From positions 310,001-374,000 of the forward strand of contig OZ234498.1 of NCBI GenBank assembly GCA_965153455.1: a stretch of DNA of 64,000 nt. Reading direction: 5' to 3'. Below the pieces are notes generated by a model, which saw only the letters and a program-made list of their open reading frames with translations, did no database searches and was not told the origin of the DNA. The position numbers and the translations under genes were made by a program. Positions 10,985 through 23,814 of this stretch are shown here, in pieces; positions within the stretch are counted from its first letter, which is position 1; each line of letters begins with the position of its first letter. Source of the DNA: Sphagnum compactum. Its lineage: Eukaryota > Bryophyta > Sphagnopsida > Sphagnales.

Positions 10985-12730
10985 TTTAAGGCATAAATCC
11001 AAATGAATTTTCAAACCTATTCCACAACTTGTATTTCATGAAATTGATAATTTTGAAAATATGTTCTTCAATGTAATGCATAGTTTGGATAATATTAATC
11101 TTAACAAGTTTCATATATTCAAAGAACTTATGGTTAAAGATGATGGATGTAAAAAATTTCTATTAAAGTTTAATGATTGGGTTCAATTTATTGCCTTCAC
11201 GCAAGAATGGTCCAACATTGTGAACCATGGCCATCTTGAAAAAAAGTTTGACAATCAATATTTTGTGTTGACAACAAAACAAACAAACTTTTGCCACAAT
11301 CACCCACCTCATGAAACACATAGAATTTTTTTTCAACACACTCAAGTGAGTGTGAAAGCCTTTTTTTACATTTGTTGGATTCTTGGTCCAAAATTCAAGA
11401 TAAATGACACCCAAGGTAATCATAATTTCATGTGCAAGGAAGCAACATTTAAGCTTTAAAACAAGATTATGAACTACCCTTTCACATTCCTCTTTTACCT
11501 TGTTGATTGATTGTTGGAAAGTAGCTTAGTGACAGGTTGCAGTCCTTTTACACCAATAACAAAATGGTAAAAAGGATATTTGCCTCCAACAAATGAAAAA
11601 ATGAGATATTCAACATCCATTTCACCATTTAGGTTGGAAAACCAACTCATGGGATAGGTTGCACTGGTCAAGGTCTCAATAAAGTATAAGTTGTCAAAAG
11701 TTGGATCTTGAAATTTGGCATAAGGGTTACAATAAAGTTTGTACAATTTTGCATGGGCCAATTTGACAAAATCCACACAGTTGTTAACAAATAAGTATTT
11801 ATTTTATGCAATTTTGATTAAAATTGTACATAATCCAACAAAGGAAGGATACATGGGAGCCCCAAAATGAATTCAATGTCACATAATGCATTTAATTTCC
11901 TTAAAGCACCCTATTCTTTGCACTTTAAGCATGCATCTTGACAATAAGCAAGTGGTACTTTGTATAAACATGTTTCACTAGAAAGAACATTGAGGTCCAC
12001 ATAATTTTAACATTTCAAAGAAACTTATTGCCTCTGGTGTTTAATAAATCAACGAGCTTTTGAAGTTCTACAAATATTTTTGGGTTGTGAGCAAAAATGC
12101 ATATAGCTTTTGTAAAATGCCTTTTAGTCGACATACGAGACCCAATTTTGATAATGTGACCACCACCAAATTTGTTTCGTTAATGAAGTAATGAACTCCA
12201 TTCAAAAACAAAATAACCTTCTCCTTGAACTATAACGTCACACCAATTAATGGCCTTGGAGGGTGTTGTTAACATCACAACCCATGTTCACCAACTTACC
12301 AACCAATTCCCCCAACTTTAATCCACCAAATTCACAAAAAATATTTTAAAGTTTAAGAAAAAATGTTTTCAGATGTATTGAATACACCAACAATCTCAAC
12401 ACACAAGAAGATGGGGTTCTTCTTCCATGCTTTGACAATATATAAATGGATGAAAATCCATTAGGTACATTGTCGATTGTTGTGATTTTGTTTGCATTAA
12501 TCGCAATAAAAGCACCAACATCAAATGTAACTTTTGTGGCTTTTTGTGTTGTTAATACCCATCTTGAAACTTTTTTTCTCCCTTTCATATAATTTCTTCT
12601 TCTTAGGGTTTTCGTTTATTGCATCCTCAAGAGCTAAATCATAGATGACAACATATGAGTTATCATTAAACAAAACAATAGGAGGTGTTAAGGAAGATGA
12701 TGGACCAACCTCACCTTGTTAGGGCAAGGG
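10985..12730 (-). pseudogene. Fossil hAT-like transposase
   Basis: Reading the minus strand from 12730 down gives coding-like blocks in changing frames. 12730-12600 contains IVLFNDNSYVVIYDLALEDA. 12588-12346 contains KKVSRWVLTTQKATKV and NKITTIDNVPNGFSSIYI. 11776-11495 contains FDNLYFIETLTSATYPMSWF. 11423-11163 contains TLGVIYLEFWTKNP. 11120-10990 contains EYMKLVKINIIQ, then an NFMKYKLWNRF-like string. The last block resembles the hAT C-terminal dimerisation region, which normally reads EYxKLAxIxxxxVLGSVEDER followed by LxFLKxKLRNRL. Many stops and frame changes show that the element is long dead. The terminal inverted repeats were not located. The hAT call rests mainly on the C-terminal block. 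Confidence 0.4.
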
Positions 12731-14900
12731 GAGAGGATAAAAGGCTTGAAATTGAAATTCTTGGGTAATTCAAGAAGGGGCATGGTATGGTGGCTATAGG
12801 TTGCAGTAGAAAAGAAATTAAAATGACACAATTTGAACATAAAAAAAGAAAAAAATTAAAGAAATGGAACTACCATTCATAATAATGAAACCCTAAAATG
12901 GAGATGCACATGAAAGCTTATAGTAAAACCAAAAGAAGAATGGAACAACATGGATTTAAACCCAAGAATGGAATGCACAAAGATTGTAGTAAAACCAAAA
13001 AAAGAAAAGGATTCAAAAGCAATAGAAAATTGGAAGCTTTTAGCTAAAGCTTCCTAAGATTGACAAATCCAATGGATTTGGAATCACTTTCATATATTCC
13101 TAAGTCTCGAGTCCTTTTAATTCTTAAATCTTGACTTTTGAATTTTCTCAACTTTCAAGTAAACAAGTGACAAAACAACAAACTAGAGAGGATTTGGAAA
13201 TTCGAACTTGAAAGAGCACCCTAAAGGTTAGTAGAACAAAATTCAATCAAGATTTAGAACTTAAGATTCAAAAATGAAATGTTTACAAACAAATAGCAAG
13301 CCTTATACCTTGAAGTTGTAAATTATAATATGTTTCTGCACAATCAAAAACCCATTGAAATTGAACAAGATTTTTTGAGATGTTGAATTTGAATGCAAGA
13401 CGAACTTTGAAATGTTTTCATCCATTGAACTTAATCACAAAGCAAATCCTTTCATCATAATTCCAATGTGAAATCTCATACACCATATTTCCAAAACTCA
13501 AGATGTGATGCCCTTCTAGGAGTCTAGCCAAGCCACAACCTTAAAAACCATAAGCTTTCAAATGAATTCAATCGCCAATAGAATGTTGTAATTTGCAAAA
13601 TAGGATGCAAATTTGATTTCATAACTACAAACCCTACCAATTTCCTAGCTTCTACACAATGCCAAAAGGTGGTGATGTTGCCACTTGGCTACATCAAGTT
13701 TAAGTGAAAAATGTTGGATTACAACCTTGAATTTAAAGCAACCCTATCACAAGGGTTTTTGTTAACTTGCCTTTTGGCAAATTTTCACCAAAAAAAAAGG
13801 TTTGATTTGTAACTTTTAAAATCTAGGTCCATAAACAAGTCAATTTTTAAAGGGAGTAATCCACTTATTGGGTTTTTTTCCCTTTTTCAAAAACCATAGA
13901 CCAGTGCAAGGAAATTTTGTTAAAATTTAATTGCAGAAAATCTTAATTATTGGCAAGTGTACGAAATTGTTTCCTTTTTAAAAAACTTATACTAGTTGGT
14001 TACAATGGGTAAATTAAATTGCAAGAGAAGAGCTTTAAGGTTACTTTTAATGTTTAAAAATTTAAAGGTTCAAAGTTAGGTTTTCAATTTTTGAATCTTG
14101 AAATTCTAAGTTTTGTGCCCATGAAAGTCCAACCAACAATTAGTAGCTATTCACTGCTTGCAAATTTTGAAAATAATAAACAGTTGAGAAATTACCTATT
14201 TGAATCTAATTGAAAAGGAGGCAAGTTAGTCTACTACATACCATTATTGCAAAAATAACAGAGAAAGAAAATACAAAAGGAGCAAAGAAGTGAAGATGTT
14301 TTATCATCTCTATTTCCTCATTGATCCACGGTCAATTTCCAACAAGGGCATAAGGTATTTTAGGCGACATGCAGAAACCTACCAAACCAAAAAATTTACA
14401 TATGGCGATTTCAAATTTTTGGCCCTCATAATCTGGTGACTTTGGGCCATATTTCCGCCCCCCCTAAAAAAGGGCCTTTGTATGAGGAGCACTGGCATTT
14501 TTCTTTCTTTCGGCGGTAGGATCCCAAATTTCGTCCCCGGATAAAACGCTGGTCGCAACGCGGGAAAGCAGGAGGTCATCTCGATCAATGCCAGCTTTTA
14601 GCGTACGGTGGTCGTCAATTTCCAAGCATCCCGTCATGAGAGGCGCCCTGCAAACATTGGACTATTCTTGAAGAACTTAGGCCCGGCCCGCTTTACACTA
14701 GGAGTCAGGGCCAAAAAAACTTGAGGCCAACTTTGCGCATTTTTGGGTTGCAAATTGGCCCCAAGTTAGAACATAAAATGCTCGAACATTGACATCAGGA
14801 TATTAATAAATACTAGAACATTGGCACCAAGGGTTGTTGCACATTGGCCTCCCAAATTTTATGGTATCATTTTTTTCAGCCTTTGGGCCGGGGGCCAATA
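12731..14900. other. AT-rich intergenic region
   Basis: No gene is recognised. The only GC-richer piece is about 14440-14730. A near-inverted motif pair built on CTTTACACTAGGAGTCAGGG lies at about 14691 and, reversed with a 3 bp indel, at about 15033-15060. Confidence 0.45.
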
Positions 14901-14917
14901 CAAGGCCATACTAAAGT

Positions 14918-15253
14918 TCAGCATTTATTAATAACTTGGGGGCAGATTGGAAGGTTTTTTTTTTCTATTTCAGCCTTGACCTTAGTGTAAAGCCCTTGGG
15001 GCTGATTTGATTTCAACTTTTGCACCAATAGGAATGCCCTGACTCCTCCTAGTGTGAAAGGGGGGTCTTCAAACCAAAACTTCTCCATAAGACGGAGAAC
15101 CTGCTTAGTTTCGGTGATTTCTGTCGTCGGTTTCGATTCTTCATTTGCGGGTGCCGTTCCTTCACCAGCCTCACTCACATTGCTTTTATACCAATGTTCT
15201 TCACTGTGCTTTTTGGTCTTTGGAGTTTGTAGCTTATAGTCCGCGGCCCTCAT
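14918..15253 (-). other. Unidentified ORF, 111 codons
   Basis: The translation is rich in K, E, T and Q and more coding-like than its surroundings (LVQKLKSNQPQGLYTKVKAE). It has no signal peptide, membrane segment or motif that I recognise. It could be part of a longer gene, an element fragment, or chance. Confidence 0.2.
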
Positions 15254-15290
15254 TGCGGGCGTGTCTACACGTAAGGAATCAACAGGGACT

Positions 15291-15320
15291 CCTCTTCTTC
15301 TTCTTCTTCTTCTTCTTCTT
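15291..15320. repeat. (TTC)n microsatellite
   Basis: About nine uninterrupted TTC units follow CTCC. They lie in a non-coding stretch between the unidentified ORF and the foldback element. Confidence 0.9.
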
Positions 15321-16078
15321 TTGCTTTGTGTGCCGTATCTTCACCACACAGGTCTTGACACTAACAATCTTACTCTGTTGTATGGTATACATAGCTTGTT
15401 GGTCGTAGTTTGCTTGCCTCATTAATAACGACGAGTGTACACGTCGAGGCCGTGAACACGGATTGTAGTGCTCGGTGTTCTTGTCAAGCAGATCCAGAGA
15501 CTGCGAGTGAGGAGCCCCTGAAGGCTTTTTAAATACATGCGGTTGATAAACTCGCTATCTATCCCATGATGAAGAAGATGCCCTGGAGAGAGTTGTGAGA
15601 CAGCTTTCTTTTCGTCGTTTGCATCGCAGAAGAATTTCTAAGACTTTTTTCCCGTCTTCTTCTACTTTGCAGAAGGACTTTTGAGACTTTTTCCCGACTT
15701 CTATATTGGAAGAAGAGAAGTTCTTACTTCTTGGATTTCGGCAAGTTTATAGCTGAGTGTTGCTAAGGCCATCACAATACTGATACGCAAATTGCAAGAG
15801 TTATCTTCGGAAATCCGATTGTGCTCATCTGATCACCAAACTTTCTATAAACAAGTTCGCATGGTGAATTTTTTGGATATATGCAAAAGGAGATCATGAG
15901 ACTCAGCATCGTGTCACGAAACTACTTATATCGAAGCTGAAAATATTGTCAGGTATGGTTTTTGAATCCCACTCACTCCATTACATTAGTTTGTTGGCTC
16001 TCTATAGGGGAGGAGACTACACATTGTAGAGTCCTTTGTCGGCTCTCTGCCAGTAGGCAGGAGACTACGCAGTAGCGT

Positions 16079-16567
16079 AGCCCTAACATTATATTTGCCC
16101 ATAGTTGTTAATCCTTTCAGTACAAGAGTACTGCTGCGATTTTTTCCCCCCAGTCTGCCCTTTGCCTCGTTTTTTGCCACGTTTTGCACCCCTCAAAACC
16201 AGCCTGATTTTCTGTAGTGTAGTTGGACTGCCCCTTACCAGGCGCAATATGCTGGTGAACATTACATTTTTCAAAAAGCCCACAATCATTTTTTGTTTTG
16301 TTTTTTTTCCCCTCATGTTATGAATATCAAGGGGCATGTAACATGCCAGGTAGAATGTACAAAGGGTCTCACAACATGTCAGGTACCCTGTTACATACCC
16401 CATAGCACTTGTAACATGCTCAAAATATGTATAACATGGACCCAAAATGTGTCTGGGATAATAAGGTGAAAAAAAATGAGGCAAAGGGCAGACTGAGGGG
16501 AAGAAATTGCAGCAGTACTCTTGTATTGCCTGCATTAACAACTATGGGCAAATATAATGTTAGGGCT
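16079..16567. mobile_element. Foldback (MITE-like) element with about 100 bp terminal inverted repeats
   Basis: The left arm (about 16079-16187) starts AGCCCTAACATTATATTTGC. The right arm (about 16466-16567) is its close reverse complement and ends GCAAATATAATGTTAGGGCT. The arms share a string around the CAAGAGTACTGCTGC motif and differ by scattered substitutions and small indels. The roughly 280 bp interior has no coding potential; it repeats AACATG/CATGTAACATG motifs. A clear target-site duplication could not be fixed because similarity fades gradually at both ends. It lies about 560 bp upstream of the lectin kinase start codon. Confidence 0.75.
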
Positions 16568-17128
16568 GCGTGCTGTAGTTGTGGCAGCTGGTTGGCAAAA
16601 TACTTTTTTCGTCTACAAGATTTGATATTTGATTTGTATGCAAATCCATTATACCAAAGGCCTAAAACCTGACCTGGAACTTGGTCTCAGAACTGTCTCA
16701 ATTTTAGCTAGCTCTCAACTTTGACATGGCTAATGGTATCAGAAAGGAACACCAGTATTAGCAGAGGTTGGTACTACAAACTAATGTATTTTCAAGTTTG
16801 TAGTTATCAAGGTTTGATGCTATGCATGGTTCAAATAACATAATAGGTTGCAACTCAGATGCAACTTTCTCCCAAAAACAAATTTGTCCACAACTTACTG
16901 GAGAAAATTCATAGAATATGTTTTATGTATAGCACCAGCTTCAAACCCAAACATAAGATTTAAATTAACTCAAGGAGTTATCTACGTGTTATTCTCCTTG
17001 CAGGCATTATTGCAATTCATTGCCAAAGGGGATTCTGAACATATTCATCTATCAAGCGGTGGGTCTTGAACATACTATCAAACTTAAATCCTAGAGGTCT
17101 ACAATCGTGGGCACAAGGCTCTGACAAC

Positions 17129-20100
17129 ATGTCTCAATCAATATTTGCCCTACTATTGTTTGTGATAGCTCTTGCATTCAAAGGAGGAATAGCTCTAAAC
17201 ATCTTGGCTGCTGGTATGGTTCTTTTTGGAAATCAAACCCAATATCTAAGTAATTCAGGATATTATCTTGTTATGCAACCAGATTGCAACTTGGTCATGT
17301 ACCGAGGCTCAAGTTTGGCAACTAGTCACCAAGTGTGGCAAACCAGTACTGCTGGAAAAGGTAGTGATTGTTGGCTTACAATGCAAACAGATAGTGATCT
17401 CGTTATATACAATGCAACTTGTGGTCCCCCTTGTGCACCGTGGGCTAGCAAATCTTACACGGATGGAAAGCCAGATCCAAGTTATTTTTTAATGTTGCAA
17501 AGCAATGGGGAACTTGACATCTATAACTTTCAAAATGATAACCCAACATCATACAGCACTGTAGTTTCTGTTAATGCACTAGATCCTAGTGGTAGCCCAC
17601 CATTGTTTAACGTTAGTTTAGCAAGAACACCAACTCTTAGTTTTTATGGACCATACATGGCAATTGGATATTACCTCCCTCAAATGTCACCATTACAAAA
17701 TGGTCCGTTCAGTCTAACCTTGGGAACTAATTGCACCTTGCAATCCAAAAATGGATTAAATAATACAGTCTTATGGGAAACCCCCTCAAATGCCTCTGGA
17801 CTCAAGCAGCAATGTGAGCTGACACTGCAAAAAGATGGCAATCTACAAATCCAAACAAGTGACACAAATAAAATCCTTTGGACAACCAACACTACTGGAG
17901 ATTCTTCTGTAAATTGGGTCCTTTTTATTGATTCAATAACAGGAGATCTATCTATTGGAGATATTCTGCAACCGACAGACATCTTATGGAAGAATACATT
18001 GAGGTCAAATCCCCCAATTGGGTCAAATAACACTATAGTTTCATATCCGAATACCCATAGTGGAAAATGGTTTATACTGGAATTGCTTGGTGTATCTGCT
18101 GGGGGTTTTCTTCTTGGCATCACATCCCTAGTATTGACATACTATGTATGCACAAGTAAGTACCCTAAATATAATTGCTTCAATTCAATTGCTTTTATTT
18201 CTTAGAATGATGAAACTAGCATCAGCAATGTTGAATTTGAATTTAAGAGCAGGTTTGTTGTCACATACAAAAAAGTTGTTCATCTTTAAGAATATATATA
18301 ATTTATCCAAAAAACATGATTTACTGGAATAGTAATTATGTTCATAGATCATACCCACCATTTAAAGTAGCTCTTGAACATATGCACTAGCTACAGCCCT
18401 CAAAATTTGCTGGGTTTAAATAGAGGATACTGATGGAGGTTCATGAATGCATCTTAATGTCTTAAGGATGATGACTATGAACTATATTCACCCTTTTGGT
18501 TAGATTTCATTGTTTCAACTGAGAAGGAACTTTAGCATCTTAATCATTTGAGGATGATGACGAAAATATGTAATGTCTCTTTTTGTTAGGGTTCATCGAT
18601 CCAGCTCAAAAGGAACTTCAGCAACGACTACAGAATAGTGGAGGGAAATGTCAAGCATTAACACTAACCCAAATCAAGCAGGCAACCGAGAATTTCAAAA
18701 CAACAATTGGCATAGGGGGATTTGGAGAAGTGTATTATGGCAAATTGGTCAATGGGCAAGAAATTGCAGTGAAGACTCTTTCAACAACTTCTCACCAAAC
18801 CGAACAAGAATTCTTCAATGAGGTGACCAAATTTTATAATTTGAAAATTTTTTATGTTAAAAGCTCAAAGAAATTGTCTAGATTCATATGTCCATGCTTA
18901 CTATGCCAAATGAATTCATATGTTATTTTCACCATATGCAGTACTGATTTGTTTTTGCAGATTGAGCTCTTATCTATGGTGCATCACAAATATCTTGTCT
19001 CACTTGTTGGCTATTGCCTCGATCGAAAACATTTGATGCTTGTTTATGACTACGTGAGTGGAGGTGACTTACGAAAAAGATTGCATGGTAATGGCCACTA
19101 AAACATTGTTTTTCTTTAATTTAATATAGTAATTGTATTTTGTGATTATTAGGCTATTAGCCTACATAATTAGTTTGGCCATGATTGAAAACTTCAAATC
19201 AACTTTTTAAATGATAGCTAAAATACCATAAGACATAAATCGGTTAATGAAAATGTGAAATTAGATTTCCATATTTAAGTTTAGAAAAACGCAAATCCTA
19301 GACCAATATGCTAACAACCAATTCCTTTTTTTGCCTTGCTCACCTTGCTAGGTCTTTAATCATGTGTCAAATGTTGATCAATGAATCATGGAATGGAAGC
19401 CAACAAATTACTTGAACCCATTTAAAGGATGTAGACCAAAATGAAACAAAATAATTGAATTATATGCAAGTAGTTACAAAACAAGGGGAATGGAACTATA
19501 CAATGATTTGAATCTAATTAGCAAGTAAAAAGAGTTTAAACTTTCTTCACTAATAATAGCTAAGATATAGTAGAATTTTAAAAGGCTTGACAAGCTATTT
19601 CTAACAATATGACATACATCATGCATTGTTTTCTTTCAGGAGACGGTGTTAGTAGAAAGCCATTGAGTTGGAAGCAAAGAACAAGAATAATTTTACAAGT
19701 TGCTGAAGGTACATTGTACACCTCACCAAATCCTATTATAAGTAGGTTGCTAAGGATCCTAATTTAACAAATCACACAATATTGGAATGCACATTTATAA
19801 ATGTTAGTAAATTTAGGGTTCTTAACAATTATAGACATAAATATCTAGAAAAACATTTTACAAAATAATCTTTTTTCATTATTGACAATAAATGAAAAAG
19901 TATAATGTTACAAGAAATGTTATTACTCTGGTTAACACAACTTCAAGAAATTTAATTGATTAAGGTATTGATTGCTTTAATATTACAATTTTATATTGTT
20001 CTCTACTTGAAGACATAAAATAGAGTTATGTGTATTTGGAAAATTGCAAAATTCTCTAAAACATAAAAACAAAATAATGCCAAAATTTAAGTTTTGGTGG

Positions 20101-21128
20101 TATTCAAAATCAAACAATTTAATGATTTAAAACTCTTTTTATGGATCTACTTTTCCTAGTATTATGTGTAGTGTTTAGTTTTTTTTATTTTAAATTATTT
20201 CAATCCATTTCATTTTGTTTGTATTTGTGTAGGGCTTGAGTACCTTCATGACAAATGTCATCCTACAATAATTCATCGGGATGTAAAAAGCAACAACATA
20301 TTGCTCACAAAAAAATTAGAGGCCAAAGTCGCTGATTTTGGGCTTTCCAAACTACGTGCAATTGAATGAGGAATTACACCCACGCATATCACCACAGTTG
20401 TGAAAGGCACTCCTGGCTACCTTGATCCAGAGTAAGGATTATGTCCAAATTTTTCATAAAAATGGTATTTTTTAATTTCATAAAGCAAACAATTTTTTTC
20501 ACTGACAAAAACAACAAATTTCATGTGTGTAGATATCAAGAATCTGGAATGCTTACAAACAAAAGTGATGTGTATTCATTTGGAATTGTGTTGATGGAGA
20601 TTCTAACGGGTCAAACTCAACTCCACATTGCACATCGGGTACGCCTTAAGATGGTTAATTTCATTGAATTTTTTTCTTTTTATTCATGTTCATATAAAAA
20701 AGAATTTTTTACAATCTAACAAGTGGCAATTCATTTCTTTCTTACACTAGGTGATTACATCATGGAGATCCAATCAAATCGCTGAATTGGTTGACCCAAA
20801 TATCAAAGATGATTTCAACAACATGGAGTTTTCAAAATTGGTGGAACTTTCGCTTTTATGTGCGATGAAAAAAAGTAATGACAGACCATCCATGACTCAA
20901 GTGGTGCAAATGCTTCGAGAGTTCCATTTGGAACAACTAGATTCAGAACATTATGAAGATACTGACAATAATGAGCATACCCCATATATTCGGCCATCTA
21001 TTCCATCATCTTCATTTGAATCAAATGGAACTTCATATGCAAAAGAATTTACGGACATTTACCCCCTATCTATGTCTGATTCTTTATCTAATGGAATTGA
21101 TATGACTAAGCTTAGCGATCAATCATAG
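17129..21128 (+). CDS. Bulb-type lectin receptor-like kinase with in-frame TGA
   Basis: Seven exons fit: 17129-18155, 18590-18822, 18961-19087, 19640-19708, 20233-20431, 20533-20638 and 20751-21128, all with GT-AG introns. They sum to 2139 nt (712 codons plus stop) and hold one frame. Order: signal peptide ([20 protein letters not shown]); two mannose-binding bulb-lectin modules ([16 protein letters not shown], then [13 protein letters not shown]); a membrane helix at about residues 315-340; a Ser/Thr kinase. The kinase keeps the glycine loop ([11 protein letters not shown]), the catalytic Lys (IAVKTLS), HRDVKSNN and DFGLSK. Its sequence style ([30 protein letters not shown]) resembles malectin/LRR-I kinases more than S-locus lectin kinases; PAN and S-locus modules are absent. 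Codon 531 (20367-20369) is TGA, between the DFG and the P+1 loop. Without readthrough or editing the product lacks the rest of the C-lobe and should be inactive as a kinase. The likely role was sensing carbohydrate at the plasma membrane. Confidence 0.85.
18156..18589 (+). other. Kinase intron 1 with a duplicated acceptor region
   Basis: About 85 bp before the real acceptor is a diverged copy of the acceptor and the start of exon 2. 18497-18540 (TTTTGGTTAG, then GAGAAGGAACTTTAGCATC) parallels 18581-18625 (TTTTGTTAGG, then CAAAAGGAACTTCAGCAAC). The preceding GGATGATGAC strings are also paired. This is a small tandem duplication that could act as a decoy acceptor. Confidence 0.6.
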
Positions 21129-23390
21129 AACATTACTCTACCATGCACAACCAATCCCTAGGAATGTATTATTTCAAGATTTTCACTAGTAGCCTTGGTG
21201 GCAACTTGGTACTTCAATTGGCCTAGCTAACAACACATGCTAAAACATTTGTACCAATATTTATATACACTTCAAATTTTGTGAATAGTACTTTTTTTTC
21301 ACACATATACATGTTTTTAATTATGTACATAAATGTTTCAATCACGTATATAAATGTTAAATAGTTGCATGCATAAGTGTTTAAATTCCATGTCAAAATG
21401 TTTTGGATGTATGTATAAGTGTCATGGTCACATATTATCTCAAATTTTATTATTTATATATTTTAATTGCTTGTGTGGAATGTTTAGTCAAATTTTTTTT
21501 TCATTGGTCCTTTTTGTTTAGATGCATATATTGTATTAGTCATATGGATAAATATACAGCCATACTCCCAACCATTACCATTAACCTAGGTAAAAAATAG
21601 TCACAAATAATGTGAAGAACAAAAATTTCTAAAAGCCAATGAAATTATTGAACATGTAATTGGTAGGGCTAGAATTTGTTTCTTTTGGGGAAAGGGGGGA
21701 AGAGGAGGGTGAGGTGTGAAGATATTTTGATTCCTTCCCTCTAAAGAGGTGAAGCAAATAGCCACCTCATTAAAGTGAAAGAAATCATTTCAGTATTACT
21801 TTAATGAAATGAATGGTAGTTGATTAATGAAAGCAACCATTGTAGCCAAAAAAAAAAAACATGCCAATAGACAAAAAGATTGTGATTTCACGTTCCAAAA
21901 TAAGAAATTTCATATCAAATGTTTTATTGAATGGTCATCATTATTGCCAACATAAGTTGAGCAAATTAATTACATAAACTTACATTTCCTATGAGTTCAT
22001 ACTTGGATCAAATTGTTTTAGATTTACTTTTTGAAAATGTCATTGTTTACATGGCACCTCAATCCCAAACTTTTTTATTACAAATCCCACCACAAAACAC
22101 TTGGAAATCACAAATACAACAATATGTTTTCTCAATTTCTCATATCCCAGAAGCTTTGACAAGTGAAAGACAATTTCCCAAATTTACATGATTCACCTTA
22201 CCAGCCCACCCATGATATACAAGAAAACAAAATTCACTTGGAGTGCCTATGCATATAGGTATTCACTTCCCTCAACAACCATCCTTCTATGACCCCACAT
22301 TACTACCCCAATTTCTTGAACTATACCAAACTTGAAGAAGATAATGGCATTACAAACTAGCTCATTCAAATACCCTAATGTTCATCATCATCTCCATATG
22401 AACCCTATCACTATACATCCGGATGACCTACTTCTATATACCATGTGCGTATATAGAGGGTGGTCAAATATATATATATATATATATGAAAAGGGCTTGA
22501 ATATAAGTTCTTCCAAGATTTGAGATCTATGCCTGAGGTTAATAGGTCAAGGGAACATGTTGAAAATCACAGAAAATCATGGAAAGGCTTGTATTTAAGC
22601 CCTTTTCTTACGTAAAGTAGAGTTGGGATTTTTTCATTTTTTAAAAATAGTGACAAGCTTGCTAATACTCGTTGGTCAGAAGATCCCAATACAACCTGAT
22701 TGGTACCTTCCACTATAGAAGATCCCACTTGTTGAAAATAGGTTTCTTTAGGCAAGTAAAGGTATTGAAAATACAAAGGAAAAAACCAAGTAGTGTTTTA
22801 CGATAAAGTATGAATCACATGTAAAGTTATTGGTAATGGCCACACATTACCCTTAACAAATAAATTGGTTATAAGTTTTTTTTTTTAAGTACAAATTTTT
22901 AAGAATCCTTCTATATTTTGGTAACTTTCTAGAACCTATTGCTTAAATAGGAAATTTATATTTTATTTTATTTCAAAATCTAGCAACATTTGGCACATTT
23001 TTTCACAAAAATCCTTGGTATGAATCACATTGGTTTTTTTAATCAACAAGTGAAAAAATTTCACCAAATAAAAAAATGTTAATTAGTCTAAGTTTATGAA
23101 TTTCTTGCATTGTATGCATTAAAAAAAAACTTTCAAAATCTGAGTACAATGATTTTTTGGGGAATTTACTATCATGTTATGTAGGAAGAACTTATTCAAG
23201 GATAATATAATTAGGAAAAAGTTAGGTCAATGCTAAATTGTGATCCAAGCATGTTGGGTAGTAACAAAATACATTGGGAACAACAAATATCACACAGGGA
23301 CCAAAAACAAACTTTGTATAATTCAAAAGGAGGTAATGTTTTGTGCATTATTTAGTTTTGTGGCATTCGATTATATATGTTTGTTGGAAT
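21129..23390. other. Intergenic region downstream of the lectin kinase
   Basis: AT-rich DNA with the 3' untranslated region of the kinase at its start. A (TA)n run lies at about 22469-22487. ORFs here are short and have no family features. Confidence 0.5.
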
Positions 23391-23397
23391 TAGTGCC

Positions 23398-23814
23398 CTA
23401 TTCAAAATATAGAAATTGCACACCCATTAAATGGTCAAGATATTGAAAAATGTTTTTGTAATGGACTTCACATGACCTTAAAATGTAGGAATACCAAATT
23501 TTGGCCCATTTTTGTGGGTGCATCACAATGTTTCTAGCATGACAAATAGAACCAACAAAATATTTGTTACAAGCATACATAATGCCCATAAATGCAATCA
23601 TTTTGACCACCTCTTTTGGTGGGATATTGTAAATTGAGCCATTAAATCCATAGGCCCCTTCTACCAATAGTTCTTTCACCTGGGAAATGTGAACACTCAA
23701 TTTCACCCAATTCTCCCCATTAAATTTTAATGAAATAATGACTTTGTCTTTTTTTCTTTCAAGTGCACTTTGTAATTCTACATTCACCACTATTAAGGCC
23801 ATTCTCCTCTTCAC
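23398..23814 (-). pseudogene. Unidentified coding relic, 138 codons
   Basis: The longest ORF in this otherwise empty stretch. The translation has a protein-like composition (LKFNGENWVKLSVHISQVKE; VVKMIAFMGIMYACNKYFVG), and the frame is open to 23814. I do not recognise a family, and no convincing flanking exons were found. It may be a piece of a transposable element or an old gene. Adjacent DNA on both sides is AT-rich and non-coding. Confidence 0.25.

Noticed and set aside
17680-18123. 147-codon minus ORF
   Set aside because: A shadow of the lectin kinase first exon.
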